A stretch of DNA of 48,662 bases from Nitrospira sp. CG24C (GTDB lineage Bacteria > Nitrospirota > Nitrospiria > Nitrospirales > Nitrospiraceae): positions 54,597 to 103,258 of the forward strand of contig NEWR02000017.1 in the NCBI GenBank assembly GCA_002869885.2, in the 5' to 3' direction. A model generated the notes under the pieces. The model was not told where the DNA came from and did not search any database. It saw nothing but the letters and a program-made list of their open reading frames with translations. Within the stretch, counting starts at the first letter, position 1; the number at the start of each line of letters is the position of its first letter. Shown piece after piece: positions 35,595 through 43,111 of the stretch. Both the position numbers and the translations under genes were made by a program.

Positions 35595-36687
35595 CGTCGT
35601 CCTGCCCTCCCTGACTCCCGACAGGTGTCCCATCCAACGCTTCCAGCTTGTCGGCGATCAATCCGGAATTGTACGCGACCAACCCGTCCCGATCCGTTCT
35701 CAATCGATCGAACAATTCCTTATACGGCCGCAACACATCCACATCTTTCACTTTGGCTAAGGCTTCCATGGCATAGACCCGCAGGGGCCTGATGGGAATG
35801 GCCTCGATATAGAGTTGCGCCGGCCTGGCATCGCCAATCAGACCCAACGATTTCATCGCCAGCTCCTTCACACCCGTATCTTTATCGACCCGCAACCGTT
35901 CCATCAAGGGCTCGACGGCTCGCACATCACCGATCTTTCCCAGTAAGTCAGCGGCTGCCTCACGGATCACCCAATCGTCATCCTCCAGGTACTCGATCAA
36001 AATCTCCACGCTCGGACGCCCGATGGCCAGGAGATTGACCACCGTGCTCATACGAGCCTCTTCCCGTTCGCTCAACTCCTCGATCGAGCGAAGCCCATCG
36101 AATACCTCGTCGATCCGTTCACGAATCGCGCTCAGTTTTTTGAGTGTCCTCACGGCAATATCGCACACGGCCGGCTGCCCCATGGCATTGATGAACGAAT
36201 CCGCCGAACGGGGGTCGAGCAGATGTTCCAGCATCTTCGCAGCCATGATCTGCGCTTCCGGGTCCTGATGGACCAACATCTCGCAGAGCGGCGCGATCGC
36301 ATTAGGAATGACTCCCAACAACTGCGAGGCCGCCAGGCGAATCTCCTCATCCTTCGATTCATAGAGCAGCGAGGCCAACGCCGCCGCGGTCTTCTCGTCC
36401 AGCACCCCTGCCATATGTTCCAAAGCTGTAGCCCCGGCCTTGCGGACAGCCTCATCCTCATCGCGGAGTAAGCCGACTAGCGGCACGCCGGCCTGGGGAT
36501 CGTTCACCCGCGCCAGCATCGCCGCCACCTCGGCTTTCAATGCCGGCAGCCCGGTTTGCAGCGCGTGAATAAGCGCCTGTACCGCGCGCGGCCCGCCCGA
36601 CAGGCAGGCTGCCGTCGCGCGCATCCGCCGCCAGTCCTCTTCATGGACGAGTTCGGAAATCAGCGTTTCGATCGTTTCTTTTGGCAT
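35587..36687 (-). CDS. HEAT-repeat protein, divergent member
   Basis: A 366-residue helical-repeat protein. Repeats are less regular than in its neighbours in the N-terminal half (CLSGGPRAVQALIHALQTGL, EDEAVRKAGATALEHMAGVL) and become typical at DDDWVIREAAADLLGKIGDV. A non-repeat helix around IRERIDEVFDGLRSIEELSE interrupts the solenoid near the middle. The C-terminus is acidic. There is no signal peptide. It lies 108 nt after the next HEAT gene, the gap being filled by a heptamer element. Confidence 0.82.
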   Translation of the reverse strand: MPKETIETLISELVHEEDWRRMRATAACLSGGPRAVQALIHALQTGLPALKAEVAAMLARVNDPQAGVPLVGLLRDEDEAVRKAGATALEHMAGVLDEKTAAALASLLYESKDEEIRLAASQLLGVIPNAIAPLCEMLVHQDPEAQIMAAKMLEHLLDPRSADSFINAMGQPAVCDIAVRTLKKLSAIRERIDEVFDGLRSIEELSEREEARMSTVVNLLAIGRPSVEILIEYLEDDDWVIREAAADLLGKIGDVRAVEPLMERLRVDKDTGVKELAMKSLGLIGDARPAQLYIEAIPIRPLRVYAMEALAKVKDVDVLRPYKELFDRLRTDRDGLVAYNSGLIADKLEALDGTPVGSQGGQDDDE

Positions 36688-36712
36688 GGCGCGAGAACCT
36701 GGTATGGAATCA

Positions 36713-36789
36713 GTGCTGAGTTTTGAGTGCTGAGTGCTGAGCTATCAATCCAACATTCAACATTTCCCATTCACCATTCAACATTGCGC
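36713..36789. repeat. Heptamer element with two motif families side by side
   Basis: Eleven consecutive in-register heptamers: GTGCTGA GTTTTGA GTGCTGA GTGCTGA GCTATCA (36713-36747), then ATCCAAC, ATTCAAC, ATTTCCC, ATTCACC, ATTCAAC and ATTGCGC (36748-36789). The first family matches the element next to tRNA-Pro; the second matches the rpsO-pnp element. It fills the gap between two HEAT genes. Confidence 0.8.
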
Positions 36790-36795
36790 TTAGCA

Positions 36796-37881
36796 TCATG
36801 AGATGCGGCCTGCCCGCCAGCCCACCCTCGCCAACGTCTCTTTGACATGGTACCGGATGTTGTCATCCGACTCGCGTGCCAGGAGAGCCCGTAACGGCGC
36901 AATCACAGCACCCCCGAATCGAGTCAGCGCGTCGGCAGCGTCCGCTCGCGTCACCGTATAACGGAGCGCCTTCAGGAGCGACGGTATGGCCGTCTCGTCC
37001 CGGATCGCGCCCAAGGCCCGGACTGCCTCGCCTAACGTGAGTCTCTCTTCATCCCACTGATCGCCACAGCCGTCGATCGGCTGCGAGATCTCAGGCCGCT
37101 CTATACCCTTGAGCACGTCGATCAGCACCGGTACGGTACGACGATCGCCGATCTGGCCCAGCGCCGCAACCGCCAGCGGCCGCAGCCCCGGCTCTTTCAT
37201 CGCTGTGATGAGGAACTCCACCGCGCGCGCATCGCCGATCTGACCCAATGCGCGGATTGCATCCTCGCGAACCGCTCTATCCCGATCGTTGAAAAGCACC
37301 GACAAGAGCGGATCCACCGCCTCAGGCAACTTCGTTTTCCCCAAGGCCTCTACCGCATGTAGCCGCACCAGCCATTCAGTATGGGTCAGAGCGGCGAGCA
37401 GCGATGACAACGACGCCTCCCCGATAGCTGCGAGGGCTGCCGACGTCTCCTCGCGCACGGCCTTCACTTTGTCTTGCAGCAGCGGCACCAGCGGCGCCAC
37501 CGTTCCAGGGTCTTGAATCCGGCCTAGGGCCTTGGCGGCGTGCATCCGCACAATCCAGTCGGGGCTCTTGAGCGCCTTGACGAGCGGCGCGAGCACTCGC
37601 GCATCGGCAATGTTGGCCAACACCGATGAGGCCAATTCCTGAACCGTGAGCTCCGGATCGGAAAGACAGGCGCCCAGCGGTGTTACAGCCGGCTCTCCAA
37701 TGGCCAAGAGAGCGCCGATAGCCGCATCGCGAACCGCGCGATCGCCGTCACGAAGTACGGACACCAAGGGTGCCACAGCCCTCGGATCCCGAAGCGTGCC
37801 CAGCATAGCAGCGGCCTCTTCACGAATCGCCCAATCCTCGTCTTTAAGCGCGGCGATCTGTTCGGCTACCATGTCTGCCAC
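36796..37881 (-). CDS. HEAT-repeat protein
   Basis: A 361-residue solenoid of about eleven HEAT/PBS-lyase repeats, for example DEDWAIREEAAAMLGTLRDP and DRAVREDAIRALGQIGDARA; the latter is nearly identical to a repeat in the next gene, showing recent duplication or conversion. The C-terminus WRAGRIS lies outside the repeats. Start: GTG at 37881 has GAGG 5 nt upstream; an ATG at 37872 is an alternative. The longer open frame to 37968 crosses a heptamer element and is rejected. No targeting signal is seen. Confidence 0.83.
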   Translation of the reverse strand: MADMVAEQIAALKDEDWAIREEAAAMLGTLRDPRAVAPLVSVLRDGDRAVRDAAIGALLAIGEPAVTPLGACLSDPELTVQELASSVLANIADARVLAPLVKALKSPDWIVRMHAAKALGRIQDPGTVAPLVPLLQDKVKAVREETSAALAAIGEASLSSLLAALTHTEWLVRLHAVEALGKTKLPEAVDPLLSVLFNDRDRAVREDAIRALGQIGDARAVEFLITAMKEPGLRPLAVAALGQIGDRRTVPVLIDVLKGIERPEISQPIDGCGDQWDEERLTLGEAVRALGAIRDETAIPSLLKALRYTVTRADAADALTRFGGAVIAPLRALLARESDDNIRYHVKETLARVGWRAGRIS

Positions 37882-37903
37882 GCAAACCTCAATCCCAAGA
37901 GCC

Positions 37904-37981
37904 GTGAAAGGTGAAACGTATCTCGTGAAGCGTCGTTCGTTTCCGGATTCGAATGTTTCACGTCTCACGTTTTACGTTTCA
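37904..37981. repeat. Heptamer inverted-repeat element (CGTTTCA family)
   Basis: The left arm is GTGAAAG GTGAAAC GTATCTC GTGAAGC GTCGTTC (37904-37938). The right arm is TGTTTCA CGTCTCA CGTTTTA CGTTTCA (37954-37981). The arms are complementary in style and in 7-nt register. It lies in the gap between two HEAT genes; the same family recurs at 42931-43016. Confidence 0.78.
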
Positions 37982-38000
37982 CAAACGATTTCGCAGCTTG

Positions 38001-39365
38001 CTAGCCTCTTGAGGCGAAATCTCCCGACGGACCAAATCGACCTGTATCGCCAAGAGGCATGTCCACTCTGGCATTGTCGGCCACGCTTGAATTGACAGTG
38101 ATGTCTTCCGGCGCAGGCATCCAGCCCAATTTTTCGAGCGTTTCAAGCGCCAATTGCCGCAAAGCATCTTTCGCCGTGAGTCGAACCGACGCATAGGAGA
38201 GCACCCGTTCCCCTTCCGCAATGACTTCGGACGCCTTCGGGTCATAGAGAAAGGCGATCAACGGCTCGATCGCCGTATCGCCGATGGTGGCCAGGGCGGC
38301 ACTGGCCTTCTCACGCAACACGCCATCCTTCAACAGCATGATCAAGTCTGGAATGACGCGCGGGTCACGGAACTGGCCGAGCGCCGTCGCCGCCGCTTCC
38401 TTGATAAAGGCATCTTCGCTGACGATACAACCCGGGGTCGGGGTTCCGTCCTGTCGAATACCCTTGCCCTTCAACGCGTCGAGCACCGGAGCCAAGGCGC
38501 GAGGATCGCCGATCATCCCGAGCGACGCAATGGCATGCCGCTTCACGACGCCATCCTTCATCGCCTCGATCAAGGCATCGATGGCCCGTGGGTCGCCAAT
38601 CTGGCCCAGAGCGATCGTGGCATCTTCGCGCACAGCCCGATCCGGATCTTTCAACGCGGCAATCAAGACGTCGACGACTTTTGCGTCTCGCACCCAGGTT
38701 CGACCGATTTGATAGTCGGTCGTCATTCCACCGAGTGCTCGGGCAGCGTGGCACCGGACTACATAATCCTTATCCTTGAGGCATTCGATCAGCGGATCGA
38801 CGGAAGGCTGGCCGATAGAGATGAGTGCGGTTCCGGCCGTTTCTCGAACCGTTTTCGAAGGATCGCGGAAGAGTTTGCTCAGAACCGGGATCGCTCTCGG
38901 ATCGCAGATCTTGCCCAGCGCCTCCGCCGCCGCACTCTTCACAGCGCCATCACGGTCTCGACAGACGAGCATGAGCGCCTCGACGGCTCTCCGGTCCTTT
39001 ATTTCCCCACATGTTTTTGCGGCATATTCGCGGACACGCCAGCGCTCATCCTTCAATGCCACGATCAAACGGTCAACGACTACAGCTCCCATCGAGGCCA
39101 TAGCCCCCACGACATCGTTTCGCACATCCATGATGGAATCGTTAAATAGGACGATGAGCGCCTCCACCGCTTTTGTCCCCCCGATTCTAGCCACGCCCCG
39201 TCCTGCATGGCCTCGGACAGCCCAATATTCGTCTCCACAGGCGCCGACAAGCGCATCCAACGTGGTGGGATCGGCGAGTTCGGCGAGAGCCTTGGACGCC
39301 TCCTCACGGGTCGCGTCGTCGACATCCTCAAGTGCTTCTAACAGATCGCCGAGTGTCTGGGCCAT
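38001..39365 (-). CDS. HEAT-repeat protein, largest of the cluster
   Basis: A 454-residue protein with roughly twelve HEAT/PBS-lyase repeats, such as DERWRVREYAAKTCGEIKDR and DRAVREDATIALGQIGDPRA. Two loops interrupt the solenoid (MTTDYQIGRTWVRDAKV and GKGIRQDGTPTPGCIVSEDA). The tail after residue 420 (EDITVNSSVADNARVDMPLG) is not repetitive. No signal peptide or catalytic domain is evident. The start at 39365 has GAGGAG upstream. It is 22 nt from the small exported-protein gene before it. Confidence 0.85.
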   Translation of the reverse strand: MAQTLGDLLEALEDVDDATREEASKALAELADPTTLDALVGACGDEYWAVRGHAGRGVARIGGTKAVEALIVLFNDSIMDVRNDVVGAMASMGAVVVDRLIVALKDERWRVREYAAKTCGEIKDRRAVEALMLVCRDRDGAVKSAAAEALGKICDPRAIPVLSKLFRDPSKTVRETAGTALISIGQPSVDPLIECLKDKDYVVRCHAARALGGMTTDYQIGRTWVRDAKVVDVLIAALKDPDRAVREDATIALGQIGDPRAIDALIEAMKDGVVKRHAIASLGMIGDPRALAPVLDALKGKGIRQDGTPTPGCIVSEDAFIKEAAATALGQFRDPRVIPDLIMLLKDGVLREKASAALATIGDTAIEPLIAFLYDPKASEVIAEGERVLSYASVRLTAKDALRQLALETLEKLGWMPAPEDITVNSSVADNARVDMPLGDTGRFGPSGDFASRG

Positions 39366-39387
39366 TGGTACCGCTCCTCTACTGATA

Positions 39388-39813
39388 CTAGTAATCGCGC
39401 TGGCCGCTATACGGAGAGGTCCGGCTGCAGCGGACGGTTAAGGTCTGGGTCCCTCGCCCCTCCACACATTGGTCGAGCGACTGGGCAAACTCCAACTTCC
39501 CCTCCAAGTTCACCGCGAACGGAAAATCGAACGTGAAGCTTCCAAACTTATATTTCCCCGGCTTTAGTTTAAGAGCAGGGGACTCAGTCGTCTTGTAGGC
39601 ATCCAAAGACTCGGGGTCCGAGGCATAAATCGACGGGGTGACGCCGGGCACTTGCCACCAGGACTGAGGCGTAATGGTGGTCGCGTCGATGGTGATCGCA
39701 TGCTCCTGCTTGTAGGCAGCCGGTTGACCGGCTGTGGCCGGCTGGATGATCGTTGCGAAGCCCAGCAACCCTCCGACCAGACACCAACCCATATACCGTT
39801 TCATAATTTCCAT
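39388..39813 (-). CDS. Small exported protein of unknown function
   Basis: A 141-residue protein with a signal peptide (KRYMGWCLVGGLLGFATII, cleavage likely after ATAG near residue 29). The mature part has TTITPQSWWQVPGVTP, LKPGKYKFGSFTFDFPFAVNL and two cysteines near the C-terminus (DQCVEG and VRCSR). No family recognised. The start at 39813 was chosen since upstream codons lie in the phosphatase-fold gene, which ends 7 nt earlier; ATG at 39804 is an alternative. It connects the phosphatase-fold gene to the HEAT genes in one transcript. Confidence 0.7.
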   Translation of the reverse strand: MEIMKRYMGWCLVGGLLGFATIIQPATAGQPAAYKQEHAITIDATTITPQSWWQVPGVTPSIYASDPESLDAYKTTESPALKLKPGKYKFGSFTFDFPFAVNLEGKLEFAQSLDQCVEGRGTQTLTVRCSRTSPYSGQRDY

Positions 39814-39820
39814 CGCTGAC

Positions 39821-40840
39821 CTACTCCGAAGATCCCCGCGGGGCCGCAGTAAAGGCAGCCTGAAAAATTTCTTCCACGGCATGACTCTCCCATTCGGTAT
39901 GGGTCTGTAATCCCAATGTCCGCATCACCGTCGCGCCGGTATCTAAAATGGAGACCGGCTGGTGAATCGCGTGGCCAGGCTTAATCCCCATCCCCGAGGC
40001 AATCCATGGAACCATTGGAACCGCCGCGTCAGTCTGTTCCTGGTTCGCATCCCTGCCTTCGGCGCTGAGCGACGTCACGAACAGGGTCGTTCGCTTGATC
40101 AATCCATGTTCTTGGTAGATATCCAACACGGAGTGCATGGCCCCATCCACCCTGCGAAGGGCTTCGCGATACTCCTTCGACGTCCAGCCTTTCGACGCGC
40201 CCACCCGGCCCGCCTCAGGAAGATGTACAACCAGGAAGTGTGGCAGCGAAAGGATGGCATGCCCGTAGCCATGGCCGCTGGTCGCTTTCTTGAAGTATTG
40301 GCGGATATAGGACACGATCCGTTCCGTACTGCATTCGGGCTTCAAAGGCCCACACATCTGGTAGTCCGTGTAGGGCTCTGGCCGCGCCAACTGATAGAGC
40401 GACTCATCCATGAGAAAAATCGCACTGTCGCGCCCCCCGCTGAGATCGAGGTAGTCGAACAGACTCGGAGCGCGTGGATAGCCCCGGTTGAACTCAAAGG
40501 TGTTCCAGGTAATGCCGTGTTTCTCGACCGGCATTCCCGTAATCAATGACGCCATCGTCGGCAGCCTCAGTGCAGGCTTCACAGCGGTGGCAGACCAGGT
40601 GACCGCCCCTTCCTTGATCAGCCGGTTGAGAGTCGGCATCGTGCCGCCTTTCAAGGAACCTTGGCCGAACCCTTCCAGGACAAAAAGAATGACGTGCTCG
40701 GTTGGAGCCATTAAGGCAGGGGCCGGGTCCGATCCAGCAGCAACCACCCCGTCTCTCGGAAGGACCAGACAGAGGAAGAAAAGGGATAGGGCCAGTATCC
40801 GAATCGACCACCTACGATCAAGGCTCAATAACCTGTGCAC
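39821..40840 (-). CDS. Alkaline-phosphatase-fold protein, probable pseudo-enzyme
   Basis: A 339-residue exported protein (signal segment about 11-35, cleavage near VVAAG) of the type I phosphodiesterase/sulfatase superfamily. Fold landmarks are clear: VILFVLEGFG, MPTLNRLIKEGAV, ASLITGMPVEKHGITWNT and the C-terminal DTGATVMRTLGL. The residues that bind the two metals are replaced: the first Asp is Glu (LEG), the nucleophile position before LPTMAS is Arg, the usual PD..GH stretch reads PEAGRVGASKG, and the SDHG motif reads SLSAEG. It therefore probably binds but does not cleave a ligand. The start is GTG at 40840. It heads the HEAT cluster. Confidence 0.72.
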   Translation of the reverse strand: MHRLLSLDRRWSIRILALSLFFLCLVLPRDGVVAAGSDPAPALMAPTEHVILFVLEGFGQGSLKGGTMPTLNRLIKEGAVTWSATAVKPALRLPTMASLITGMPVEKHGITWNTFEFNRGYPRAPSLFDYLDLSGGRDSAIFLMDESLYQLARPEPYTDYQMCGPLKPECSTERIVSYIRQYFKKATSGHGYGHAILSLPHFLVVHLPEAGRVGASKGWTSKEYREALRRVDGAMHSVLDIYQEHGLIKRTTLFVTSLSAEGRDANQEQTDAAVPMVPWIASGMGIKPGHAIHQPVSILDTGATVMRTLGLQTHTEWESHAVEEIFQAAFTAAPRGSSE

Positions 40841-41054
40841 AGATCAGTTCTTTCTATTCTGTTCCAAGGGGGCTTCTACGCTATCATGGCGTTTTCCGCC
40901 AAGGCAAGCGAGCCAAGGCCTCGTCTACAAGACTCATCGGGATTCATGCGGATTGAACGGTTCCTGGCACAACGACAGTGGCGGTGTTATGCTGATTCAC
41001 AACTTCCTGGCCGTCAGCAAATCGGCCACTGGCGTACTCTAGAAGGTGAGGGCG

Positions 41055-42371
41055 ATGTCACAGATCCTGCCTCAACGTACTATCGCCCAACCGACAGTCT
41101 TTCGAATACCACCGACGAGACTAGGCCTTCTGGCACTGCTCATCATTCTATCTATGTGGCCCACGATTACTCTGGCAGAAGTCCGGGTTGTGACCGCTCA
41201 GGGTGAACACCGGATGGGAGACCGTGACACCAGAGAAGAAGCCATCCGCCTGGCCACCGAGGCGGCCAAGCGAAATGCCCTCGAACAGGTCGCCGTCTAC
41301 CTTGAAAGCATCACCATCGTGGAAGGTCTCGATGTGACGAAAGACGAAATTCGAACCTATACCGCTGGGTTAGTCCTTGTTCTGGAGCAAAAAACCAACA
41401 CCACGCTCGATGAGAACACCGTCGTGATCAAAACAGATCTGGTGGCCCAGATCGATACGGAAGAAGTGCGCCAAGCTATCGCAGCCTTGCGGGAGAACGA
41501 GGATGCCCGGCGGCAACTCGTCGAGCTGCAACAGGAAAACGACCAGCTACAACAGGATCTCGATGCAGCAAACCAGGCCTTGGCACAAGCCTCGACTTCA
41601 GAGCAAACACAGCAAGCAGCGCAGCAACGCCAAAACATCTTGAATCGGGTGCAATCGAACGCCATGGTCTCACAGGCCTGGACGGATTGGGTGCTCGTCT
41701 CGCCGGTTGTCTACTCCTCTTCTTCCTTGGTGGGGCTGGCCCAACTTCAGGCTCTCCTGAACGCCGCGCAGGGTTTATATCCGACAAGCCCACATGTCCA
41801 CATGGCGCAACAAGTGATTACCACCAGACAGCCGTCAGCGCCGCCACAACCGCCCTTTCCCCCAGTGCCGGGAATGAGGCAACCGACCATGCCACGCCAT
41901 CAGATCACCCCGGCGCCGGGATCGCAGACTGTTCGGCGAAGATTGAATGAATTCACTTACAACACACCGACGGCGCCACCTCACATCGACAATCAACCAG
42001 ACGTCATACATCACGCGCCGCCCTCGACGGAATCGGGAACGTTGACCGAGGTCCGCCAGATGAATCCCTTCATGCAGCCATCGAGTGCTGCACCTCCCCA
42101 ATTGGAACAGACTCAGATGCCCGGCTCACGGTCAGCTCGATCTCTTCAGCAGTTCTTGCAGTCGCCGGCGGCAGCGGCCGGCGCTCCACCGGCTATGCAA
42201 TCACCTATGCCAAGACATTTACCCCCGGCGATGAATCAGATCCAGCCGTCTCCCTTCCAGCAGGCGCCACACATGCCCCATCAGATCGCGCCAAGAGGAT
42301 TTGGGGACGGCAGACACAACGGTGGGGGTGGTCGAGGAGGCGGAGGAGGGAGCGGCGGACACAGGAGGTAA
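41055..42371 (+). CDS. Exported protein with LPP20/FlgT-like domain, coiled coil and Pro/Gln/Gly tail
   Basis: A 438-residue protein. A signal peptide (hydrophobic about 24-40, cleavage after TLA) precedes a domain resembling the LPP20/FlgT N-terminal fold: RVVTAQGEHRMG, then REEAIRLATEAAKRNALEQV. A coiled coil follows (about 150-200, many Gln/Glu), then a long Pro/Gln/Met-rich region (about 255-415) and a glycine-rich end (GGGGRGGGGGSGG). It is likely an envelope protein with an extended tail. The start at 41055 is preceded by GGTGAGGG; a GTG at 41046 is an alternative. It is divergent from the phosphatase-fold gene. Confidence 0.72.
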   Translation: MSQILPQRTIAQPTVFRIPPTRLGLLALLIILSMWPTITLAEVRVVTAQGEHRMGDRDTREEAIRLATEAAKRNALEQVAVYLESITIVEGLDVTKDEIRTYTAGLVLVLEQKTNTTLDENTVVIKTDLVAQIDTEEVRQAIAALRENEDARRQLVELQQENDQLQQDLDAANQALAQASTSEQTQQAAQQRQNILNRVQSNAMVSQAWTDWVLVSPVVYSSSSLVGLAQLQALLNAAQGLYPTSPHVHMAQQVITTRQPSAPPQPPFPPVPGMRQPTMPRHQITPAPGSQTVRRRLNEFTYNTPTAPPHIDNQPDVIHHAPPSTESGTLTEVRQMNPFMQPSSAAPPQLEQTQMPGSRSARSLQQFLQSPAAAAGAPPAMQSPMPRHLPPAMNQIQPSPFQQAPHMPHQIAPRGFGDGRHNGGGGRGGGGGSGGHRR

Positions 42372-42374
42372 CGC

Positions 42375-42929
42375 GTGAGTGGGAAAAGTCGTCAGCTCAT
42401 TGTTGCGTTGATTGCTATTGGCTGTTCAGCCTTGCTGCCGCTGCATTCGTTTGCTGCGGATTCAGGCGATGTCCGAACCCATGCGGAACAATCCTTTAAT
42501 CAACTCAAGCAGCAGGCAGAGCAACAAGACTCCCCGAAAGCGTCGTCCGGGATGCGCCTCAAAGTTGAAGATCGCAACAGCTATTCATCCGATCAGTACC
42601 TTGTCGGCAATGGCCAGGGAGACATGGCGAAAGGACAGATTGTCTGCCAGCGGGTGTCGGAACTCTCTGCCCGCACCGACTTGGCCAAGCAGATTCGGAT
42701 TCTGGTGAAAGAACACATGGTCGACCGGGTTCGTGAGCGGACAGGCCGGGAAGCGGAACAGGACATCGAACTCACTAGGGAAGAAATCGTCCAGGAATAC
42801 CTCCAGGGCGTGAAGATCGTGGATCGCCAAATCGATGAAGGCAGCAAAACTTGTAGCGCCACCGCCATCATGCCCAAAAGCCAAATTCAGCCCAAACCGG
42901 CACCAGACCGCCCCGAGCCCACCCGTTAG
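42375..42929 (+). CDS. Exported LPP20-like protein
   Basis: A 184-residue protein with a signal peptide (cleavage likely after SFAA, about residue 28). The mature part has a Gln-rich helix (EQSFNQLKQQAEQQ) and a region similar to LPP20-type domains (GQGDMAKGQIVCQRVSELSARTDLAKQIRILVKEHM), with two cysteines that could pair. It starts with GTG at 42375, 3 nt after its neighbour; its ribosome-binding site (GGAGG) is inside the end of that gene, so the pair is translationally coupled. Periplasm or outer membrane is inferred. Confidence 0.72.
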   Translation: MSGKSRQLIVALIAIGCSALLPLHSFAADSGDVRTHAEQSFNQLKQQAEQQDSPKASSGMRLKVEDRNSYSSDQYLVGNGQGDMAKGQIVCQRVSELSARTDLAKQIRILVKEHMVDRVRERTGREAEQDIELTREEIVQEYLQGVKIVDRQIDEGSKTCSATAIMPKSQIQPKPAPDRPEPTR

Positions 42930-42930
42930 A

Positions 42931-43016
42931 CGTGAATCGTTAAACGTGAAACGTTTCGGAGAAAGAGCACTCAACCGTCCTACGTTTCACCTTTCACGTC
43001 TCACGTTTCACGTTCC
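42931..43016. repeat. Heptamer inverted-repeat element (CGTTTCA family)
   Basis: The left arm is CGTGAAT CGTTAAA CGTGAAA CGTTTCG (42931-42958). The right arm is ACGTTTC ACCTTTC ACGTCTC ACGTTTC ACGTTCC (42982-43016). Both are in 7-nt register and mutually complementary. It begins one base after the stop codon of the preceding gene and could end its transcript. Confidence 0.78.
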
Positions 43017-43034
43017 TCTGAGCGAAGCGAGAAC

Positions 43035-43065
43035 GATGCTGGGGGGCTTTTTCAGCATCCTGATA
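43035..43065. repeat. Dispersed hairpin motif, copy 2
   Basis: GATGCTG (43035-43041) pairs with CAGCATC (43053-43059) around a G-run and T-run. Compared with 29576-29606, the stretch CTTTTTCAGCATCCTG is identical and the flanks are similar. Confidence 0.5.
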
Positions 43066-43111
43066 ATCTTCCGTTGCAGTCCGCCACCGTCATCGGGTAT
43101 GTAACTCCCCC

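Noticed and set aside
35595-35633. Extended start of the second HEAT gene at 35633
   Set aside because: It would lie deeper inside the upstream HEAT gene; the ATG at 35594 forms the usual overlap with that gene's stop.
40965-40970. TGGCAC as part of a sigma-54 promoter before the 41055 gene
   Set aside because: The required TTGC at the -12 position is absent (CAGT instead).
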